From assembly GCF_037975245.1 (NCBI RefSeq), contig NC_092566.1, positions 2,420,001-2,484,000 on the forward strand: a stretch of DNA of 64,000 nt. Direction: 5' to 3'. Source of the DNA: Apostichopus japonicus. Taxonomy: Eukaryota > Echinodermata > Holothuroidea > Aspidochirotida > Stichopodidae. Below the pieces are notes generated by a model. It saw only the letters and a list, made by a program, of their open reading frames with translations, searched no databases and had not been told where the DNA came from. The position numbers and the translations under genes are program-made. Every line of letters begins with the position of its first letter. Position 1 is the first letter of the stretch. Positions 35,101 to 47,124 of this stretch are shown here, piece by piece.

Positions 35101-38100
35101 AAATTTCGTGTATACCAGCTAGGTGTTCATGAAGTTTGAGTACCATACCGTGGGGGGCTTGGGACTGGGGGCCTTGAACATTTGCAACACCCCACGGAGC
35201 TAACACAAAGTCAATGGGAGCTGTTTCATTTTTTTGTCTAAGTCCAAAACAAAATTGGCATATCTGGCATGTGTTCCGGGCCCTGTGCGCCAAGGAAAAT
35301 AGGGATTTGACCCAAACCAAGTCCTGACCCAAATTTCGTATGTACCAGCTAGACGTTCATGAAGTATGAGTACCATACCGTGGGGATCTTGGGACTGGGG
35401 GATTTCAACATTTGCAACACCCCACGGAGCTAACACAAAGTCAATGGGAGCTGTTTCATTTTTTGTCTAAGTCCAAAACAAAATTGGCATATCTGGCATG
35501 TGTTCCGGGCCCTGTGCGCCAAGGAAAATAGGGATTTGACCCAAACCAAGTCCTGACCCAAATTTCGTATGTACCAGCTAGACGTTCATGAAGTATGAGT
35601 ACCATACCGTGGGGGGTTTGGGACTGGGGGCTTTGAACATTTGCAACACCCCACGGAGCTAACACAAAGTCAATGGGAGCTGTTCCATTTTTTGTCTTAA
35701 GTCCAAAACAAAATTGGCATATCTGGCATGTGTTCCGGGCCCCGTGCGCCAAGGAAAATAGGGATTTGACCCAAACTAAGTCCTGACCCAAATTTCGTAT
35801 GTACCAGCTAGACGTTCATGAAGTATGAGTACCATACCGTGGGGGGCTTGGGACTGGGGGCTTGGGACTGGGGGCTCTCAACATTTGCAACACCCCACGG
35901 AGCTAACACAAAGTCAATGGGAGCTGTTTCATTTTTTTTTCTAAGTCTAAAACAAAATTGGCATATCTGGCATGTGTTCCGGGCCCCTTGCGCCAAGGAA
36001 AATAGGGATTTGACCCAAACTAAGTCCTGACCCAAATTTCGTATGTACCAGTTGGACGTTCATGAAGTTTGAGTACCATACCGTGGGGGGCTTGGGACTG
36101 GGGGCCTTGAACATTTGCAACACCCCACGGAGCTAACACAAAGTCAATGGGAGCTGTTTCATTTTTTGTCTAAGTCCAAAACAAAATTGGCATATCTGGC
36201 ATGTGTTCCGGGCCCTGTGCGCCAAGGAAAATAGGGATTTGACCCAAACTAAGTCCTGACCCAAATTTCGTATGTACCAGCTAGACGTTCATGAAGTATG
36301 AGTACCATACCGTGGGGGGCTTGGGACTGGGGGCTTGGGACTGGGGGCTCTCAACATTTGCAACACCCCACGGAGCTAACACAAAGTCAATGGGAGCTGT
36401 TTCATTTTTTGTCTAAGTCCAAAACAAAATTGGCATATCTGGCATGTGTTCCGGGCCCCGTGCGCCAAGGAAAATAGGGATTTGACCCAAACTAAGTCCT
36501 GACCCAAATTTCGTATGTACCAGTTGGACGTTCATGAAGTTTGAGTACCATACCGTGGGGGGCTTGGGACTGGGGGCCTTGAACATTTGCAACACCCCAC
36601 GGAGCTAACACAAAGTCAATGGGAGCTGTTCCATTTTTTGTCTAAGTCCAAAACAAAATTGGCATATCTGGCATGTGTTCCGGGCCCCGTGCGCCAAGGA
36701 AAATAGGGATTTGACCCAAACTAAGTCCTGACCCAAATTTCGTATGTACCAGCTAGACGTTCATGAAGTATGAGTACCATACCGTGGGGGGTTTGGGACT
36801 GGGGGCTTTGAACATTTGCAACACCCCACGGAGCTAACACAAAGTCAATGGGAGCTGTTTCATTTTTTTGTCTAAGTCCAAAACAAAATTGGCATATCTG
36901 GCATGTGTTCCGGGCCCTGTGCGCCAAGGAAAATAGGGATTTGACCCAAACTAAGTCCTGACCCAAATTTCGTATGTACCAGCTAGACGTTCATGAAGTA
37001 TGAGTACCATACCGTGGGGGGCTTGGGACTGGGGGCTTGGGACTGGGGGCTCTCAACATTTGCAACACCCCACGGAGCTAACACAAAGTCAATGGGAGCT
37101 GTTTCATTTTTTTTTCTAAGTCTAAAACAAAATTGGCATATCTGGCATGTGTTCCGGGCCCCTTGCGCCAAGGAAAATAGGGATTTGACCCAAACTAAGT
37201 CCTGACCCAAATTTCGTATGTACCAGTTGGACGTTCATGAAGTTTGAGTACCATACCGTGGGGGGCTTGGGACTGGGGGCCTTGAACATTTGCAACACCC
37301 CACGGAGCTAACACAAAGTCAATGGGAGCTGTTTCATTTTTTGTCTAAGTCCAAAACAAAATTGGCATATCTGGCATGTGTTCCGGGCCCCGTGCGCCAA
37401 GGAAAATAGGGATTTGACCCAAACTAAGTCCTGACCCAAATTTCGTATGTACCAGTTGGACGTTCATGAAGTTTGAGTACCATACCGTGGGGGGCTTGGG
37501 ACTGGGGGCCTTGAACATTTGCAACACCCCACGGAGCTAACACAAAGTCAATGGGAGCTGTTCCATTTTTTGTCTTAAGTCCAAAACAAAATTGGCATAT
37601 CTGGCATGTGTTCCGGGCCCCGTGCGCCAAGGAAAATAGGGATTTGACCCAAACTAAGTCCTGAACCAAATTTCGTATGTACCAGCTAGACGTTCATGAA
37701 GTATGAGTACCATACCGTGGGGGGCTTGGGACTGGGGGCTTTGAACATTTGCAACACCCCACGGAGCTAACACAAAGTCAATGGGAGCTGTTTCATTTTT
37801 TGTCTAAGTCCAAAACAAAATTGGCATATCTGGCATGTGTTCCGAGCCCCGTGCGCCAAGGAAAATAGGGATTTGACCCAAACGAAGTCCTGACCCAAAT
37901 TTCGTGTATACCAGCTAGGTGTTCATGAAGTTTGAGTACCATACCGTGGGGGGCTTGGGACTGGGGGCCTTGAACATTTGCAACACCCCACGGAGCTAAC
38001 ACAAAGTCAATGGGAGCTGTTTCATTTTTTTGTCTAAGTCCAAAACAAAATTGGCATATCTGGCATGTGTTCCGGGCCCCGTGTGCCAAGGAAAATAGGG

Positions 38101-38115
38101 ATTTGACCCAAACTA
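23155..38115. repeat. Satellite array 1: about 64 monomers of about 230 bp with higher-order structure
   Basis: Monomer landmarks in order: AATTGGCATATCTGGCATGT, CCAAGGAAAATAGGGATTTG, AAGTCCTGACCCAAATTTCG, CATGAAGTTTGAGTACCATA, CCGTGGGG, TTGGGACTGGGGG, AACATTTGCAA, CCCCACGG, AGTCAATGGGAGCTGTTTCA. Copies differ by only a few bases. Fifteen units have an extra 15 bp (CTTGGGACTGGGGG duplicated). Variant patterns repeat at 2,106 bp (for example at 26,710, 28,816 and 30,922, and at 28,343, 30,449 and 32,555), at 473 bp (28,343 to 28,816) and at 3,253 bp (33,160 to 36,413). Neither 230 nor 245 is a multiple of three, so the recurring 60-120-codon frames on both strands are not genes. Confidence 0.97.
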
Positions 38116-38119
38116 ACAC

Positions 38120-38300
38120 AAATTTTTTAATGATACTAACGCACTACACAGATCTCGGACTTAGTTTATTATCGCAGAGATTTAACCCTCGTGAGCGCTA
38201 TAACCCCCTCTCCAAAAGATACAGAACCGATTATAATGCTTAAAGTATTTGTCCAAACATTGTTTAACTCATTCACACTACTTGGAGTTCTAGACTAAGC
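38120..38300 (-). mobile_element. Diverged LINE fragment at the right edge of satellite 1
   Basis: ACCGATTATAATGCTTAAAG followed by TATTTGTCCAAACATTG resembles 15,145-15,185 of the CR1-type LINE (ATTACAATGCTTAAAGTGCTTGTCCAAAGC). The array stops inside a monomer just before it. Confidence 0.55.
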
Positions 38301-38811
38301 TCGTACTGTAGTTCTTGCAATACAACTACAAGTAGGCCTCGGCTAGTGTACTCAGTAGTATTACTATTAGGGCCTAGGCTAGGCCTATGCTATAATACAC
38401 AAAAAATACTGTGATGCCTCAGTGGAACGCACTCCCACCTGATCTAAAATCAGCACCAAACACTGCCTCCTTCAAGTTAATGCTGGGAAGTCAGCAGCAC
38501 CATTAGCCAGCTTGGAGGACTGCACGTCAACAGCCACATCAGGGGCGATTTGTGCAGTATTACACCAAGACCAAGACCTAGATGCGCATGGCTACAAATT
38601 TCGTGGATGCAAAAAATAAACAAAGGCATAGAACCTAGCCTATATCTAAGCTTCCTCAGCATTTAAATCGTTTAGGCCTAACATTTTAAGTAATCTTAAC
38701 TAACGTTTCGACTATGCTTCGCCTAGTATTAGTAAGTTTGTCAAACCTGAAACGAAACAAGGATTGGAGTGATGTGAATGTGATACAGGGCAAGCCTAGG
38801 CTAGATCGCAG
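38301..38811. other. No gene recognised
   Basis: Contains many TAGGCCTAGGC-type words, as elsewhere in this genome, and no supported exon. Confidence 0.4.
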
Positions 38812-38933
38812 GCACTCGTAACGTTATGTAGGAGTATCGTATATAAACTCCGTGTTTATATCACTGATCTGTACACTAACAGTGTACAGTTCAGTGGTTT
38901 ATATACTATACACCTACATAACTTTACGAGTGC
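38812..38933. repeat. 122-base imperfect hairpin (foldback)
   Basis: GCACTCGTAACGTTATGTAG at the left pairs with CTACATAACTTTACGAGTGC at the right. Further in, CTGTACACT pairs with AGTGTACAG around a 3-base loop. The arms match almost throughout; the left arm has one extra stretch of about 14 bases (a bulge). It could be a small foldback transposon or a hairpin RNA precursor. Confidence 0.75.
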
Positions 38934-39540
38934 ATATGGGCTAGAAAGCGTAGCCTAGTTCTAACTAGAAGTTTTAGGCTACATAGCGTAGTGCTCACCT
39001 CTTCAATCAAAAGTCTCTTTTGTACCGTTCTACTTGATCAAAAGGCCGAGACACAAATAAGGGCATTTAATTCCAATTTTAACTTGATAGCGACCAAATC
39101 TTTAGACCAAGGCAAAGTGTTTACAACGATCTGGCTGAAGTTGGCGAACAGTAAGAGCGACCAATAAGGGCGACCAAAAAATGCTAGAAAGTGCAAATGA
39201 TACTATGGAGTTGTCTAGTGGCCTTCGTAATGGGCCATGTGGCAAAAATGATGTGTTTAAAGCAAATTGAATGATCGAATGCTTTCAATCGATTGCAATT
39301 AGGAGGGAAAGACAGGCTTTTGTGACGTTCCATGCATTAAATAATTTATTATAAGAGATTCAAACCCGACAAACTCGTAATTATGGAACGGGGTATAAAA
39401 TATCCCCAAAGTCAGGGTATGGCCTAACTCATTATCGTGGTAAAGCAAAATTATAGCTCTTAAAATATCAGACCTGCCCCGAACATCAGCGAAAAGCGTA
39501 AGTTTAGAGTAAAAGATAACATATTTGGAAACAAAGATTA
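38934..39540. other. No gene recognised; left flank of satellite 2
   Basis: No supported exon. Toward the right end the sequence begins to resemble degenerate satellite 2. Confidence 0.4.
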
Positions 39541-42500
39541 ATGGGAAACATGAAGAAGGGTGGGGTGAACGTTAAAGCTGACATTACACTCTACCAAAGT
39601 ATGTCAACAACCGTGAGGGACGATGTCGGGCAGGGGGTTATTAACAATTAACTCGGCAACTGAAAGTAAAACGTAGCATATATATACTGTTATTCAAAAC
39701 CACATCTGGCAAACAAATCAAATCTGTAACTCAGTATCATTGGGGAGCAAAAACGTAGCTGACGTCACCAGCTATCACCCCATACCAACAAAACCTCGGG
39801 GGACGGTATCAATTAAGGTATTATAACACCCAAACTCAACGCAAAGTCGCATATACAGTTTATATACGTTTTTTCAACACGATTTTTGACTAACAAATCA
39901 AATCTGTAACTCAGTATCATTGGGGTCCCCATGGTAGCTGACGTCACCCTCTACCACCCCATACCAACAAACCTCGGGGGACGGTATGATTTAGGGTGTT
40001 ATTAACACCCAAACTCGACGAAAAGTATCATCTACAGTTTAAATACGGTTTTTCAACACGATTTTTGGCTAACAAATCAAATCTGTAACTCAGTATCATT
40101 GGGGTCCCCATGGTAGCTGACGTCACCCTCTATCACCCCATACCAACAAACCTCGGGGGACGGTATCATTTAGGGTGTTATTAACACCCAAACTCGACGC
40201 AAAGTCTCATTTACAGTTTATATACGGTTTTTCAACACGATTTTTGGCTAACAAATCAAATCTATAACTCAGTATCATTGGGGTCCTCAAAGTAGCTGAC
40301 GTCACCAGCAATCACCCCATACCAACAAACCTCGGGGGACGGTATCATTTAAGGTGTTATTAACACCCAAACTCAACGAAAAGTCTCATTTACAGTTTAT
40401 ATACGGTTCTTCAACATGATTTTTGACTAACAAATCAAATTTGTAACTCAGTATCATCGGGGAGCAAAAACGTAGCTGACGTCACCAGCTATCACCCCAT
40501 ACCAACAAACCTCGCGGGACGGTATCATTTAAGGTGTTATTAACACCCAAACTCGAAGAAAAGTATCATCTACAGTTTAAATACGGTTTTTCAACACGAT
40601 TTTTGGCTAACAAGTCAAATCTGTAACTCAGTATCATTGGGGTCCCCATGGTAGCTGACGTCACCCTCTATCACCTCATACCAACAAACCTCGGGGGACG
40701 GTATCATTTAAGGTGTTATTAACACCCAAACTCAACGAAAAGTATCATCTACAGTTTAAATACGGTTTTTCAACATGATTTTTTGGCTAAAAAATCAAAT
40801 CTGTAACTCAGTATCATTGGGGTCCCCATGGTAGCTGACGTCACCCTCTACCACCCCATACCAACAAACCTCGGGGGACGGTATCATTTAGGGTGTTATT
40901 AACACCCAAACTCGACGAAAAGTATCATCTACAGTTTAAATACGGTTTTTCAACACGATTTTTGGCTAACAAATCAAATCTGTAACTCAGTATCATTGGG
41001 GTCCCCAAAGTAGCTGACGTCACCAGCTATCACCCCATACCAACAAACCTCTTGGGAAGGTATCATATAAGGTGTTATTAACACCCAAACTCAACGCAAA
41101 GTCTCATTTACAGTTTATATACGGTTTTTCAACATGATTTTTGACTAACAAATCAAATCTGTAACTCAGTATCATCGGGGAGCAAAAACGTAGCTGACGT
41201 CACCAGCTATCACCCCATACCAACAAACCTTGGGGGACGGTATCATTTAAGGTGTTATTAACACCCAAACTCGACGAAAAGTCTCATTTACAGTTTACAT
41301 ACGGTTTTTCAACATGATTTTTGACTAACAAATCAAATCTGTAACTCAGTATCATCGGGGAGCAAAAACGTAGCTGACGTCACCAGCTATCACCCCATAC
41401 CAACAAACCTCTTGGGACGGTATCATTTAAGGTGTTATTAACACCCAAACTCAACGCAAAGTCTCATTTACAGTTTATATACGGTTCTTCAACATGATTT
41501 TTGACTAACAAATCAAATTTGTAACTCAGTATCATCGGAGAGCAAAAACGTAGCTGACGTCACCAGCTATCACCCCATACCAACAAACCTCGCGGGACGG
41601 TATCATTTAAGGTGTTATTAACACCCAAACTCGAAGAAAAGTATCATCTACAGTTTAAATACGGTGTTTCAACATGATTTTTTGGCTAACAAATCAAATC
41701 TGTAACTCAGTATCATTGGGGTCCCCATGGTAGCTGACGTCACCCTCTACCACCCCATACCAACAAACCTCGGGGGACGGTATGATTTAGGGTGTTATGA
41801 ACACCCAAACTCGACGAAAAGTATCATCTACAGTTTAAATACGGTTTTTCAACACGATTTTTGGCTAACAAATCAAATCTGTAACTCAGTATCATTGGGG
41901 TCCCCAAAGTAGCTGACGTCACCAGCTATCACCCCATACCAACAAACCTCTTGGGAAGGTATCATATAAGGTGTTATTAACACCCAAACTCAACGCAAAG
42001 TCTCATTTACAGTTTATATACGGTTTTTCAACATGATTTTTGACTAACAAATCAAATCTGTAACTCAGTATCATCGGGGAGCAAAAACGTAGCTGACGTC
42101 ACCAGCTATCACCCCATACCAACAAACCTTGGGGGAAGGTATCATTTAAGGTGTTATTAACACCCAAACTCGACGAAAAGTCTCATTTACAGTTTATATA
42201 CGGTTTTTCAACATGATTTTTGACTAACAAATCAAATCTGTAACTCAGTATCATCGGAGAGCAAAAACGTAGCTGACGTCACCAGCTATCACCCCATACC
42301 AACAAACCTCTTGGGACGGTATCATTTAAGGTGTTATTAACACCCAAACTCAACGCAAAGTCTCATTTACAGTTTATATACGGTTCTTCAACATGATTTT
42401 TGACTAACAAATCAAATTTGTAACTCAGTATCATCGGAGAGCAAAAACGTAGCTGACGTCACCCTCTACCACCCCATACCAACAAACCTCGGGGGACGGT

Positions 42501-43490
42501 ATGATTTAGGGTGTTATGAACACCCAAACTCGACGAAAAGTATCATCTACAGTTTAAATACGGTTTTTCAACACGATTTTTGGCTAACAAGTCAAATCTG
42601 TAACTCAGTATCATTGGGGTCCCCATGGTAGCTGACGTCACCCTCTATCACCTCATACCAACAAACCTCGGGGGACGGTATCATTTAAGGTGTTATTAAC
42701 ACCCAAACTCGACGAAAAGTATCATCTACAGTTTAAATACGGTTTTTCAACATGATTTTTTGGCTAAAAAATCAAATCTGTAACTCAGTATCATTGGGGT
42801 CCCCATGGTAGCTGACGTCACCCTCTACCACCCCATACCAACAAACCTCGGGGGACGGTATGATTTAAGGTGTTATTAACACCCAAACTCGAAGAAAAGT
42901 ATCATCTACAGTTTAAATACGGTTTTTCAACACGATTTTTGGCTAACAAATCAAATCTGTAACTCAGTATCATTGGGGTCCCCATGGTAGCTGACGTCAC
43001 CCTCTATCACCCCATACCATTAAACCTCGGGGGACGGTATCATTTAAGGTGTTATTAACACCCAAACTCGACGCAAAGTCGCATTTACAGTTTATATACG
43101 GTTTTTCAACACGATTTTTGGCTAACAAATCTGTAACTCAGTATCATCGGGGAGCAAAAACGTAGCTGACGTCACCAGCTATCACCCCATACCAACAAAC
43201 CTCGCGGGACGGTATCATTTAAGGTGTTATTAACACCCAAACTCGACGAAAAGTATCATCTACAGTTTAAATACGGTTTTTCAACATGATTTTTGACTAA
43301 CAAATCAAATATGTAACTCAGTATCATTGAGGTCCCCAAAGTAGCTGACGTCACCAGCTATCACCCCATGCCAACAAAAATCGGGGGACGGTATCATTTA
43401 GGGTGTTAACACCCAAACTCGAGGCAAAGTCGCATCTACCGTTAGTATACGGTTTTTCAACACAGTTTTTGGCTTACAAATCAATCTTAC
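39540..43490. repeat. Satellite array 2: 21 monomers of about 179 bp, each with a TGACGTCA site
   Basis: Monomer landmarks in order: CAAATCAAATCTGTAACTCA, GTATCATTGGGG, TAGCTGACGTCACC, CACCCCATACCAACAAACCT, GGACGGTATCATTTA, GGTGTTATTAACACC, CAGTTTAAATACGG, TTTTTCAACACGATTTTTGG. I count 21 copies of GCTGACGTCACC from 39,759 to 43,345. The edges decay: the partial unit at 39,540-39,690 has GACATTAC in place of the palindrome. A five-monomer block repeats at 899 bp (CTTGGGAAGGTATCATATAA at about 41,051 and 41,950). Confidence 0.96.
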
Positions 43491-46101
43491 TTTTGGAATT
43501 TGTCATTAAAATTAAAACCTGCAGGGTTCTCGCCCGCTTTTTTGTCAAACCGGGTGGTCTCAAGTGCCGATGATCAATTCGGATGCCACAGGTATCCGCG
43601 CGATCGCGTAGCGTAGCGATCGCACTCTCGGCGTGTGGTCAAGGGGCAAAGTTCGTTGTGTGGGTCCAGGGGGCTAAGCCCCCGGAAGCTCCACGATTTT
43701 CGTCTTTTCTAAGTAGGCAAACTGCTTGAAATTGACTTTTTCGAGCTATGATTTATAAATGCTCAAATATTTTTCAATAACTTAGAGTTATACATGACTG
43801 CCGAATAATAAAGACAAAACAAACTGGTCTTGGTGATTCTTCCAGCAGCCAAGCCACTTGAAATTCGCGCTACTTTACAAAGCTATGATTTCTTAAATTT
43901 TCAAATGTATGGCAATAACCTGGACATTGCTGTTAGTTATACTCTACAGTATAAAGAAAAATAGTCAGCTGACCATTGACTACAGTCACATTACATAAAC
44001 TGCTACATAAACTGAATGACTATTTTTTTTTTTTTGTGTGTGTCACGGTGATTCAGTTGTGACTTCATTTTTTCCTGCCCTGGTTTAGGTTATGTACGAT
44101 GTTTAAATACAAACATTCTGGCATCTCTCAGTACCCAGAAAACACAAACTTCGTTCGCAACATTTTGCTGTGTAAAAGCAGGGATCGTTTGTGTCGCGAT
44201 ATCACTATACTGAAGCGCTTACGTGATACCTGGAATGTGTTATTTGCCGTGGTTGCAGTTGGGAATAGGAAGAGTGAACTGAAAAGTGTGAATATTTAGT
44301 CGATGGTTTTATTCACATTAAAAATGTCAAAATGTTTCAGTAGTACTTGCTAACGTTGATTATTTATAACAGCTATAAAACCAGGCACCCAACTTTCAAA
44401 CAGCTAGGGCGCACAACTTTCGAACCGATCGGCGAGAGCCAAAATCAAATTCAAACCTGGAGCCCCGCCCGGTTAAATCGGACTGGCGAGAACCCTGGCG
44501 TTATTACCTGGTTAATACATATTCAAAACTCATGAAGGGCAACTTCAGAACATGGAACAAGAGTGATCATCACAACATGGGATAAATAACCTTATCATGC
44601 ATGGATACAAATCTACTAATTGAATTAGTGCTCCTGCTTTTGTATTTTTGATGGTGAGTGTATCTTATCAGATCTGTATTCAGCAGTTGTTAGATCTGTG
44701 GTAGAGAAACATTATCATTGGTTGAGTGCACTTTAAAGGGAACACGCATACACCCTCTGTTCATTATATGACGTTTGTAACTTAAAAAATACAACTTGAT
44801 CGATTCATATCCAATATATGTCTTCTGAAACATCACGAGGGTACCTTTGTTGGAACATAAAAGGAGATTGAAGAATTGAGCCGACGATAGAAAACAAGAT
44901 TTAGGTAACTGAATGCCTGTTGATTATGCCCTTTAAAGGAATTGGTTAACGGTATAGTACGGATTAAACCGATAGTGACTGAAACAAAAAACTTGAGGTT
45001 TCATCGGTTGTTGATTACACAGACTTGTGTAGGTACGTTTTGTTGACCTGGATTCAGGTCTCTCTAAATGATACACCAATAGTTAAAAGTCGAAAGAGCT
45101 ATTTTTTAAATTTTCATTCCAGTGAAGTTAGAGCATGTGTACACATCAATGAAAGATGACCAAACTTGATCATAGTGTCCTTGAGTAGTGGGTCATATGG
45201 GTGTTTAGTAAGTTTATGCCAAAGGTTATACAGAGGTCATCTGGGTTAATTGTGTGAACACACTCAAAATGCTTCTCCTATATGGGTGATCACCATGCTG
45301 GGTCATAGTGTTCACTTAATATGCAGACATAATTATGGTGAGTTCAAAATATGGATGTCAAAGATCATCTACTTATCTTTTGCAGTAATTAAAGTTGTAT
45401 GTAACTACCGAAGGTTCTTTTCGTGCAGTTTGCATTGGATTATGAAGAATGTTGGTCACAGTGTTACTTGAACAGTAGTGGTAAGAATTTGGGGCCAACG
45501 GTCATCCGGGGCCCAAATTTGCGATTTTGTGTACAACACTGTGATTTTCTTCAGCAATAAAAGGTTTTTTTTAAAGAAATATGACTACATTTTTCAATAA
45601 ACTTTCAATTTTTTATAGTTCAAGAAGGTAATCCATAATTAGTATACCCTGTAATTTGCTTAAAAAGTCATGGTCTTTTCTCTTCTCTTCTAGTTAGATA
45701 TTAATTTCATTACTTGTCGTTTGTTGCATGTCTATTGAAGAATTAGGTTCTTATCAGCTTACTGCTGAATGCCGGAAGATCTATGAAGATTCATGTGGAG
45801 TTTGTCTTCGTTTGTTTGTTGTTTGTTTGTTGTGTGTATGTGTAACTAAAAAAGTCAATGCAACTTAAAACTTCATGAAATGTACGTATAACTTGAAAAG
45901 ATATCAGCCCAGCTGCTTTTCACGTAGCTTTGGCCGTTATGCGTTTGATTGCAAAAACTGGTACACAATCAAATAATCATCTTAACATTGTTGAAATATG
46001 AAAATATCTCAACTACTTATACAGTAAGTAAACCTTGATTGAAAGCCATACTTGATATATACAATCCCCTTATTATATACAAGAAACATATTGTATATGT
46101 G
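43491..46101. other. No gene recognised
   Basis: 43,590-43,625 is a GC-rich palindromic patch (GCGATCGC twice). 43,664-43,690 has GGGGGCTAAGCCCCC, a hairpin often seen in dispersed repeats. The rest, to 46,101, is AT-rich with no supported exon. Confidence 0.4.
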
Positions 46102-47124
46102 CACTGGCGGATCCAAGGGGGGCCAAGGGGGGCCATGCCCCCCCAAAGGTGAGCCAAAAAGTGTTTCCAAACATCCGCTAAATCATATGATTGGAAATTT
46201 AAAAAATCGAGAGGAATAGCAGTGGTAGACTAGTCTAAACCTTTTCGTTTTCTGGTTTAAAATTAAATGCAGAGCTCCCAACTGACCCGCAATTCGCGGG
46301 AATTATACCCGCATTCTAACACCCAAACCCGCTGACCCGCACAAGCGTCCGAAAAAAACCGCATTGTAATTGTCAAGTATACATAAAAAAAAATTGCATC
46401 AAATTTTGACTTAGCAACCATCATTTCTTTAGCATTTAGCATAATAGAGTATAAAACCTCCTTTACAGCATCATTTGAACCTCAAATTAGCCTATAATTC
46501 TTTTCATTGGGGCGAGCAGCGAACATTTTCATGCCACGGGAAAGAATGAATTATCACCTATACTATTCAATTTATTGATGTTACACACAAAAAAATGCAT
46601 ATTTCTCAGAAAATTTTGGGTGACAAAAGCCTTTCTAAGTGCCACCATTTTACATGTAGGCATCACCAGGATTCCAAAAAAATTCAAAAGGGGAGGGGGA
46701 CACCCCCTCCCCTTATAACCCTCCCCCAGGACGGCGATTCGTGGCATGGACCAGCATTTGCATTCTCAAGAGTTGGGAGCTATGTAAATGTATGAGCATG
46801 AGGATTTACAGTTTAACACCATTTTACAGTTACAGGCTGGTTGTAAGAAATTTATAACCTATGAGAAATAAAATTTCATGAGAAAGATGATCCCAACTTT
46901 GTTTTATAAATATTTTCGAAAATTACACCTGGGAAACATTTTTTTTAGAAGTAAATTAACATCACCATTGTACACTTTTGTCGCACCAAATTGCATCTGA
47001 GGGCATTCAGCAATAGAAAATTTTCCAAAGGGGAGGGGGGCACCCCCTCCCCTTAGACCCCTCCCCCATATCACTCTAATGCCACTTTGGTCCCTCCCAA
47101 ACAAAGGCCCTGGATCCGCCAGTG
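46102..47124. mobile_element. hAT-like element with CACTGGCGGATCCA ends
   Basis: Perfect 14-bp terminal inverted repeats, CACTGGCGGATCCA at the left and TGGATCCGCCAGTG at the right. The flanking bases do not form a clear target-site duplication. No transposase is present. It contains a second element at 46,271-46,783 and a GGGGAGGGGG/CCCCCTCCCC foldback near the right end. Confidence 0.7.
46271..46783. mobile_element. Second hAT-like element nested inside the first
   Basis: Inverted ends AGAGCTCCCAACT and (complement) ATAGCTCCCAACT, 12 of 13 bases matching. Flanks TTAAATGC (left) and GTAAATGT (right) agree at six consecutive positions, consistent with a worn 8-bp target-site duplication. Non-autonomous. 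Confidence 0.65.

Noticed and set aside
23374-38243. Dozens of recurring open frames of 60-120 codons on both strands in satellite 1
   Set aside because: They are the same satellite monomer read in different frames. The period is not a multiple of three, the frames end at each monomer or two, and both strands are equally open.
39540-43490. Possible CRISPR array
   Set aside because: Monomers are contiguous 179-bp satellite units without unique spacers, in a eukaryotic genome.
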